Positions 57,385 through 64,000 of a stretch of 64,000 bases of DNA are shown here, in pieces. The notes beneath the pieces were generated by a model that ran no database searches, was not told where the DNA came from, and worked only from the letters and a program-made list of their open reading frames with translations. Each line of letters begins with the position of its first letter. Position 1 is the stretch's first letter. The DNA comes from Planoprotostelium fungivorum (taxonomy: Eukaryota > Evosea > Variosea > Cavosteliida > Cavosteliaceae). The translations under genes were made by a program, and so were the position numbers. The stretch lies in contig MDYQ01000020.1 of assembly GCA_003024175.1 (NCBI GenBank), positions 124,001 through 188,000 on the forward strand, in the 5' to 3' direction.

Positions 57385-59473
57385 TCATTCATCTTCCCTC
57401 GTCTCGTTCTCAATGGATTCTGGGTGCTCTGATTGGTACCTCCTCAGAAACTCGACCATACTCTTGTCTTCCCTGGCGTATCCGACTGTAGTTGGTAAAA
57501 TCTTGACACCTTCATCCAACAGAAATCGCACCATCTGCACGTCTTTCTGCACCGATTCAGTTGGACTCTTCCATCGTCTGACGACCCACCCCAACGATGG
57601 CATACTCTAAGGATCGTGACTTCTCTCTTCCCTTGTCACCGCGACGGAAGGCGTGGATGTCTGCCTTGTAGAGCATCATTGTCTTGCAGGTGTCGATCAT
57701 GCCCTTCTGTGCGGCCTTCATGATGGGCATCAGGCCAGGTGACTTGCTGATGAGAGGTTGTAAGGCCAAGTGAGGGGACTGGTTGAGCATGTGTATGGCC
57801 TTCTCTTGGTCGCCTGAGGTGAAGCTGAGACACATTTTGGCGGGAAAATATGAACTTCACCTTCATCGAGGAGGAAGCTGAGACTGAGATGCAAGAGACG
57901 CGAAATGTCTTGGACTGCATTGTACCAATCCATCAGGTCAGGTTGAGGAGACATCTTTCCACCGAAAATATTCGACCGTCTGCTGACGTCTCTCGTTCGC
58001 TGATAAGGAATAGTCGATGGCTCGCTGGAGATCTACGCCTGTCACGAGATCATCGTGCATCCGATGACTCACGATCGCATTCAGTTGACGGATGGAGGTA
58101 GTGCTTCCTTCGTGAGATGTACCGATGAATATGACACAGTCTTCGAATTCCATCTCTTGAGGACTGTTTAGGTTGAACTTGAACTTTTCGCCCAATTCAA
58201 CCACTCCTGCCACGATGTACTTGTCTTCACCACAAGGTACCGCCGCCACATGATTCAGCCCAAAGTAAGACTGTACGTATGCTCAGTGTTCGTGTCCACC
58301 TTCCGTCCTCACCTTGTACACTCCTGAGAGTGTAGAGTCCAACGTACTGTTCTTGATCAAGGAAATGAGACGTTTACCCCATCTGGTGGGTGTCAAGGAA
58401 TGACGAACAGATGGTCGCCTCACCTTTCACCGTAGTTTCTGTATTCATCGACGTCAGTTCGCACTTGGTTCATCTCTATAACATCGACACCGTCGGTGGG
58501 GGAGAGAATGATGGTCCTCTTCTTCGTCTCTTTCTCGGCGGTCTTTGTTCCTCCCGCCCTTGTCTCCATTCGTATCAACTGGAAGTGAGGCACCTGCGAG
58601 AAATGAATCACGTGACCTCTTACGTCCTTTCACCTTCCCCACCACGAATCTGACGGCATTGAGGAGATATCGTCCCGCTTCCACCTGCTTCATCTCAGCA
58701 CCATCTCATCATGTTCCATCACCTCCACTCGACCCACGGCGATGAGTCCTTCACCTCGATCATCGATGGATAAGAGAGTGATGCGGCATGCATCGTACAC
58801 CCTCGATTCCGACACGAGGTACCGACGCCCGGTGTCGTCTTTCCACAGGCCGGTCAATGGAGTCTGCCAAGTGTAGCTCTTGGGTTTACCATCCAGACTG
58901 TCCGTCGTGACGCTGGTCGTGTCGTCGGTCACGCTGATGGTGCAGGCGTTCCTGTGAGCTGTCGAAGAGGATGAGGGTTGGTTGCGGTCTTCTCTTTGGA
59001 CGTAAGTCACATCGCTCTGGACGTCACATTCGATCACAGGATCTTCCATCTCGTATCGGAGGCGTTCCAAGGCCTGAAAGGAGGAAGGTCAGGGAACGTG
59101 GAGATGGGGGTGGAGATCACCATGTGAGAATCCAAATCGGGGTTATTGCTCGGCTGACTTGTGCGTGACGAAGGAGAACGATTTTGAGGTCTGAAGAGAG
59201 GATCAGATTTTGGATGGGGTGTAAAATGGATCACCTGTTGGATTGACCTCGGCTACTCACACTTCGCCGATCGTCACTAGTAAAGCCTCCTTGGTTCCTT
59301 TCACCTCTTCTCTGGTAGTTGCCTCTCTGGTCTGTCCTTTGTGTTCTCGTATTTGACTGATTGGACTGATACGAGGTCTCTGTCCGTTCTCTCTCAGCAG
59401 TAGTGCCTCCACCATTGTTCCGTCTTGCTGGTGGTTGATACTTCTCTATCGTCGGGTTCGTTCTTCCGTCCAT
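57385..59473 (-). CDS. Arg/Gly/Asn-rich protein with C-terminal ankyrin-type repeats
   Basis: Starts MDGRTNPTIEKYQPP. The first 130 residues are disordered: Arg/Gly/Ser/Asn/Gln-rich with RGNYQRRGERNQGG, of the RNA-binding RGG kind. A middle section with beta-rich exons follows (YTWQTPLTGLWKDDTGRRY, DEMVL, HFQLIRMETR, KKRTIILSPTDG). A globular part continues (VAAVPCGEDKYIVAGVVEL, EDCVIFIGTSHEG, IRQLNAIVSHRMHDDLV). The C-terminal exons look like two ankyrin-type repeats (SKSPGLMPIMKAAQKGMIDTC, MVRFLLDEGVKILPT) and end ENETREDE. Eight or so introns. I do not recognise a family for the middle part. The end at 57385 is set by a stop after a phase-consistent splice. It converges on the plus-strand ankyrin array. 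Confidence 0.6.
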
Positions 59474-59816
59474 CTCTCTCTACTTTGTTGGTTATCTCTT
59501 CTGACCATTCTTCAGAAACGGGGTTGGATTTGGGTCAGGTGCCTTGACGAAAAAAAATGTGTCTGCGCCTCGTCAGGTTGTAATCCCCAAAGGATTATTC
59601 GAATCACGATCAGATCTCATCACCCTCCATTTCCTGCTTCGGGGAACAGCTGTCCAAACATCCAGAACAACAATGAGAACGTTATTTATTCCATCATTGG
59701 AAACACAACAGATGGTGGTTCACGCAGTCTGATCATCAGATGAGGAAGACATGCTACGGGGGTCTCCTCAAACACGCTTCGAACACGTCCCACTCTCATC
59801 AGAGGTGACGTTTTGT
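59474..59816. other. Promoter region of the Arg/Gly-rich gene
   Basis: About 340 bp between two minus-strand genes. Two short plus-strand frames have no support. Confidence 0.35.
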
Positions 59817-60822
59817 TCAGAGAGAGCAGTCAACGGCCGACAGACCAAACATGGCCACCATATCTTGCTGACGCTTCTCCTCCACATCCTTCAAAGCGTC
59901 CAAGGTGAATGCTCGCATCTCGTGTGGTGCTACAGTGACCGGAGATGGAGGAAGAGCCAGCGCGAGGGTTGGTCTCTGGGCCATAGTGGGGCGGACTTCA
60001 CGGGGCGGAGTAATTGGTAAGGGAAATGCGCTGTCAGGATTGGCAGGTGCGTACTCGTCATACTCGTCATCGGCCTGTTGGCCTGAGATGAGGCCGACCT
60101 CTGTTGGTCTCAGCCAGTTGGATATGTCCGATGGATCGCCAAACTTTCTGGTTGACATCCTTGTGTTCCATGATGGCATTCAGAACCACGAGCTCCCTCT
60201 TTGACATTTCTGGTAGAAAGGAAACCAGCTTGTGTACTCTTGGTTCCTTCAGCGAGAACTCGAACATGACCCAGGCTCTTGAGTTGATGTTCTTCAAGAT
60301 CAAAACTTCCTTGTCTGCCAAGATGAGAGCGCTGACCCTGACGGGACCATGTCTCTCTAAAGCCTCCTCGAGAGTTGAGCAGGTGCGCTGCTCGTCCTTT
60401 CCAACTATTCTCGCCTCTTTGTTCTTCTTGATAGTCTTCAGTAGCACAGCTGCGCCCTGGCCCTCTTTGCCTAGGGATTGACAACGTAAGATGCCTGACT
60501 TTCGTGGATCCGAAGGGTGCTCAACCAAAACTGTTCCTTCCTGGTTCTCCCAGACGTCATTGACCCAGCCGTGGAGAGTCTGTCTGTTATCGAATGAGCT
60601 GAGCAATTTCAGTGATGCCACACCCCATGTTGCTTCGAGAAGGTTTGTTTTGGTGTTTCTGACTGTTTCTTCCATCCATGCTTGTGCGTTTGTCTGAATG
60701 AGCCCTGTGTTGTCTATGGTCGGCTCAGAGACCGGCCCAATTATTACCGATGTTTCTGAAGAATGGGTTTGCGTGTCAAAAGCACGATTTTGACAAATTC
60801 GATGTGTAGTCAAATGAGGCAC
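59817..60822 (-). CDS. Unrecognised protein, two exons
   Basis: First exon of about 220 residues: short leader, then a folded-looking region with MEETVRNTKTNLLEATWGV, LHGWVNDVWENQEGTVLVEH, GQGAAVLLKTIKKNKEARI, VRVSALILADKEVLILKN and WVMFEFSLKEPRVHKLVSF. A 46-bp intron (GTTTGG donor, CAGAG acceptor, about 60095-60140) joins frames. The second exon is acidic then Pro-rich (DDEYDEYAPAN, PLPITPPREV) and ends with a predicted helix (DALKDVEEKRQQDMV). The opening codon is not certain; the frame opens about 20 codons before a plausible Met. I do not recognise the family. Confidence 0.55.
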
Positions 60823-61079
60823 TCAACCCTAGTGGAGCAATAAATTCGAATGGATGAGATGAACATCCACCGATGGACGGAGAAACATGAGAAAGGTGGG
60901 GTGATGGGATCTGATCAGAGAGCGATCAAAATCGATACAGAACGAGAAAAGGATCGTCAGTACTTTAAAAGAGATAAAATGGAACGATAAAGGCAAGAAG
61001 TTCATCTTTCGCCGGGCAAAACTCAACTGATCTTCCACAATGCAAGAGTACATTCTTCAAACAGCGCTGCGTTTATCAT

Positions 61080-61825
61080 TCAATAAGTCCTCTGTTTCTT
61101 CCTGTTGGGCTCTGTGTCCGACCTCCTTCCTCCAGGCAGAACGTTGAACGGATATAGGCGCATTTCGCCATCTCTTCTCTTCTCTAACAATAGCTTGGGT
61201 CCGGCAGCGGGCACAAGCTTCCTGCAGTTGACGTAGCTACAGCAGTAGAGTCCAATATTGGCGCCCTTCTCGTTGTACTTTACAAACAGCCTGTCGCTCT
61301 CGTCCGTGTATTCTTCCATGTTGACCGGATAAACTGAGGATGTGGCGGCTGCCCACTCGTTCAAGAAAGAGTCTTCGTCTGTGCGAGACAACAATTGATA
61401 ACTGCAGAGACATCAGAGAGAAGACGAAAGGGGATATCAGCTCACGTGCTGGTTGGATTGTATTTGATCTTGCCGTTCATCTTCCCCTCTTTGCCTCGAA
61501 GGTCTGGACACTTGGACAAGAAGGCGCCAGCACATCGATCAGGTATGGGTCTGCCTTCTTCTTCCCACTTGGTCTCTCTTTTGTCTCTGGCCGTGGGAAC
61601 TTGAGCGTCATGCTGACAGATGGGGTTCTGGGTCGCGGCCACAGTCACCGGATAGTCGAACAGCTCCCATGCCGCTGAGATGGCAAAGGCGTCCAATTCA
61701 ACGTCGTCACCAATGTTAATCGTTCCCTCGGCTTCGGCAGTGCTGAAATCGTCCAAATTAAAGTTATAGTCGATGGAGGAAGAGGTATCAGGTCTGAGTG
61801 TCAGATCTTCAGTCTTCATGTTCAT
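61080..61825 (-). CDS. Unrecognised protein, paralogue of 47952-48263
   Basis: Two exons with a phase-2 intron 61402-61445. Starts MNMKTEDLTLRPDTSSS, then IDYNFNLDDFSTAEAEGTIN, closely matching the N-terminus at 48263. The body contains WELFDYPVTVAATQNPIC, an Asp/Glu/Lys/Arg-rich middle and a Cys cluster (IGLYCCSYVNCRKLV), then LLLEKRRDGEMRLYPFNVL. The tail is basic (PNRKKQRTY) and could be a nuclear localisation signal. The acidic-aromatic N-terminus (D/F/L spacing) looks like an activation domain, so a transcription regulator is possible, but that is inference. A 118-bp hairpin repeat lies 129 bp upstream. Confidence 0.62.
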
Positions 61826-61953
61826 GTTCAGTCTTTCTGTACTGTCTCAGACGTCTCGTTGGCTCGTCTCTTCTCACCTCAAAAAAGTGTGCGGCTTGTT
61901 CTGTGGTTGTCTTTCGAAAAGTGAGGAAAGAAACATCGATATCTTGTGTAACC

Positions 61954-62071
61954 GGAGGACGCCTGCCTCGAAGGAGGATGGACCATTTCTCAGTTTTCGA
62001 TCCTCGGAGGTTGGGTGTCTGGGAAAAAAACGACACCTGACAGCATCTGCATCCTCCGAGGATCTGTAGCT
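61954..62071. repeat. 118-bp hairpin repeat, copy 2
   Basis: Partner of 48402-48519. The outer 12-bp stem (61999-62010 with 62053-62064) is unchanged. The few differences fall in the inner right arm and just past the outer stem. Located 129 bp 5' of the start codon at 61825. Confidence 0.93.
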
Positions 62072-62779
62072 TTGGTGCTCAGGGCGATCTATAGATGTGG
62101 CATAATGGAGAGAAGAATAAACTCTCGAGAAGTGATACCACTTTGAATATGGAGAGTCAGGCGACATGGTAGATTCGAAGTCGACTGATTGATCTTCTTT
62201 CTGACATTGTGCTGGATACTGATATGGAGAGTAGAGCAGCGCTGTTTAGGACGCGGTGTGATGTGGATCAGCCGGCTGTAAAAATGCTGATTACAATAAA
62301 ACCCCAATTTTTCTGTCTCTATCATCCATCAGACAGATCGAGAGAGAAACGACATTTGGTTTGTTATGGTGTTGTCAAACTGTTGACTTCCAGATGAAGT
62401 CAAGTCGGAGGTGCATCTCTATATATCACCTGAATTATATGAGCAGTAGACATCTCCCTGGTCACTCTCCAAAAGATGGATCATCCTCTCATCCAGCCTG
62501 CATTTCTCTTTCGAAAGGCTCTTCAAGTTAAGAAGGTAGGTCACACAGCGGTTGCCCTCGTTCAGTGAGTACGACTCTACGCCTCATTGAACAGTTTTCA
62601 GGTATACCAAGTAGTAGTAGTAGTAAATAAACAATCACCCATCGATCTAGACATCTGTCGTTTGAGATGGTTGGCTCATTTCTTCCGTCAGCCTGACCTC
62701 CACTGCGCTACACCAACCAAATCCGCTCTTACACGAAGGAACAAACCGGAACCTCAACTCTAATCAAGAGGAGAATGCC
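62072..62779. other. Intergenic region, 0.7 kb
   Basis: No frame with family support. A short tag-triplet run (gtagtagtagtag) occurs near 62610. A plus-strand stretch at about 62476-62760 (FRKALQVKK; LRWLAHFFRQ) looks weakly protein-like but is not long enough to judge. Confidence 0.35.
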
Positions 62780-63125
62780 TTCATGAAGAGCTACAAGAGG
62801 AAGAGAGGAAGAGAGAGACAGTCAAGGAAGCGATAAAGAGAATTAGGGAGCTAAGCTCCTGAGGGAGAAGTGGCTGTATCAGGCGTGGTCTCAGCGAGAG
62901 GGAAGGATAAGACAGAGAGGAAAGAGAGGGAGACGGGGCAGAGAGAAGGAGAGGAGACAGAGAGACAGAAGAGAGGGAGAGAAGAGACGGGGAGACGGAG
63001 GGACGACCAGAGAGAGCAAGAGATAGACGACAAACATAGAAGAAGAGGAGAAGAGAAGAAGAGGAGAGGAGAAGAGGAGAAGAGGAGAAGAGGAGAGACG
63101 GGGAGGGATGGGACAGAGAAGAGAC
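62780..63125. repeat. GA-rich low-complexity tract
   Basis: About 340 bp almost wholly of gagaggaag, gagagag and gaagaggagaa units on the plus strand. Imperfect purine tract; open frames over it are low-complexity artefacts. Confidence 0.85.
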
Positions 63126-63474
63126 AACCATACAATATCGTTCGTTTATACCTTCTTGTGTTTATCACGCCGACTGTGACGGACCAATTGGAACATCTTC
63201 GGCTGCTCTTGTCCACCGCCCGTTGAAAAGTAAAAGACAGTCGGCTTCGTTGAAGGAAACGGTTCAAAGTAGAAGCTCGCCAGCTTCTCGTCGGTACTCT
63301 GAGAGGTGCCACCTCTGAAGGGGTTCTCCTGTGTCATGTGAGCCGAGATGATGGAAGGAGATCACCGTTAGTGTCTGTCTTTGTGTCGTGTTGCTGGGAT
63401 TGAGGGAGGGCCACATCTGCCTGCCTCCTCGATGGACTGTATACAACATGTCGACGCATGGAAGATGCGAGACC

Positions 63475-64000
63475 TCACCTTTCGGCGGCTACTTTGACTG
63501 CCGGCTCGACGGGGGTGGAGACAGCCTGAAAGAGAAGGAAGGATACATCGTAACATAGTTCTTATTGGCTCAATACACCAGCTGTGTAGATTCCACCTCG
63601 AACACCTTCCTCCATCCATCATACCACTGCATTCCATCAATCCATGGCGAGTTGTAGAACGACTCACCCTCGATATCTCCGCGAAATTATCAGATGTGAG
63701 CAGCCACACGTATAACAGGTGCAGCCACTTTGGAAAGAAGTGTTGGTCTAAAATATCGGCCACCTTGTTGTCTCCGATGATGTCTCCCCAATACATGAGG
63801 TCTCTATCTCTCTCATGGACTGTGCGTTGGGATCCACCTGCCCAAAATGAGTCCCAAAGAATTTCCCGCCAAGATTCACCTTCAGCGTTTGTTTGGCGTA
63901 GTCAGTTGAGGTACCAATTTGGAGGTAACTGAGGCCATTTGAACTTCGTTCCACAGGTCCTTCCAGGGTAAGACCATGTCCTTACTGTCATTGTTCTCCT
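63475..64000 (-). CDS. TFIP11: TFIP11/STIP homologue, partial
   Basis: Minus-strand gene running off the right edge. Recognisable C-terminal GCFC-like exons: WKDLWNEVQM and SKLVPQLT near the edge, then YWGDIIGDNKVADILDQHFF continuing PKWLHLLYVWLLTSDNFAEI. A short intron brings WYDGWRKVFE next, and finally AVSTPVEPAVKVAAER. 'FFPKWxxxLxxWLxxxxNxxEIxxWYxGWK' followed by 'AVS' is diagnostic of TFIP11 (yeast Ntr1), which with the helicase Prp43/DHX15 takes apart the spliceosome. The N-terminal G-patch lies outside. Between the two edge exons the frame shifts in a way not fully explained by one intron. An open frame at 63146-63337 may be the last exon but does not resemble the family's C-terminus. 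Confidence 0.8.

Noticed and set aside
62780-63125. Open frames over the GA tract
   Set aside because: Low-complexity purine repeat keeps several frames open on both strands; no domain, start or splice support.
1-64000. Retroviral, LTR or Polinton-type elements
   Set aside because: No reverse transcriptase, integrase core, capsid or envelope motifs and no long terminal repeats were seen.

Overview
This window reads as nuclear DNA of a compact, intron-rich, free-living unicellular eukaryote. Nearly every gene is cut by short introns (about 37-120 bp, donors mostly GTGAG or GTGAGT, acceptors CAG/TAG). Intergenic gaps are small, both strands are used, and there is a eukaryotic tRNA gene. The protein set points to Amoebozoa, most likely a protosteloid (Planoprotostelium-like) amoeba: gelsolin/LRR cytoskeletal proteins, a Ras fused to an F-box, an LRR receptor kinase, a PDR-type ABC transporter, EDC3, and ankyrin/F-box proteins. 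The lineage is an inference from gene content and intron style, not from a marker gene.

Layout. 1-5.9 kb (minus): a very large LRR-gelsolin-PH-coiled-coil protein running off the left edge, then a single-exon protein I do not recognise. 5.9-7.5 kb: mostly empty. 7.5-12.1 kb (plus): F-box-Ras, an NTF2-like protein and a CxxC/helical-repeat protein. 12.2-17.8 kb (minus): an LRR receptor kinase, flanked by a 200-bp inverted repeat copied from its own 3' junction. 18.75 kb: tRNA-Phe(GAA). 19.2-20.9 kb (plus): a secreted, probably GPI-anchored protein. 21.0-24.7 kb (minus): Mpo1/DUF962 membrane protein and EDC3. 24.9-26.2 kb (plus): protein kinase. 26.4-27.7 kb (minus): Vip1-like RRM protein. 27.9-34.0 kb (plus): three unfamiliar multi-exon genes. 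34.3-36.9 kb: decayed tandem gene units. 38.0-43.2 kb (minus): full-size ABCG/PDR transporter. 44.0-49.3 kb (minus): a PAS-domain protein, a coiled-coil protein, a short paralogue and a weak zinc-finger call. 50.2-56.6 kb (plus): a SAM / ubiquitin-like / F-box / ankyrin-array gene or gene pair. 57.4-61.8 kb (minus): three genes. 62.8-63.1 kb: a GA-rich tract. 63.5 kb to the end (minus): a partial TFIP11 homologue.

Common themes. Several genes concern RNA metabolism (EDC3 decapping scaffold, Vip1-like RRM, TFIP11 spliceosome disassembly). Others concern signalling at membranes (myristoylated LRR-gelsolin protein, prenylated Ras, receptor kinase, PDR pump) and ubiquitin adaptor roles (two F-box proteins).

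Most unusual signals. (1) A CpG-depleted block at about 51.4-57.1 kb carries a clear C-to-T deamination signature when compared with a homologous copy at 47.5 kb. (2) A 118-bp hairpin-bearing repeat, about 97% identical, sits at nearly the same distance upstream of two otherwise diverged paralogous genes. (3) An inverted repeat frames the whole receptor-kinase gene. (4) Two domain fusions: LRR-gelsolin-PH-coiled coil, and F-box-Ras with Pro in place of the catalytic Gln. (5) A tandem array of about 16 symmetric ankyrin exons, one repeat per exon. No intact viral or retroviral element, CRISPR array or bacterial operon was seen.
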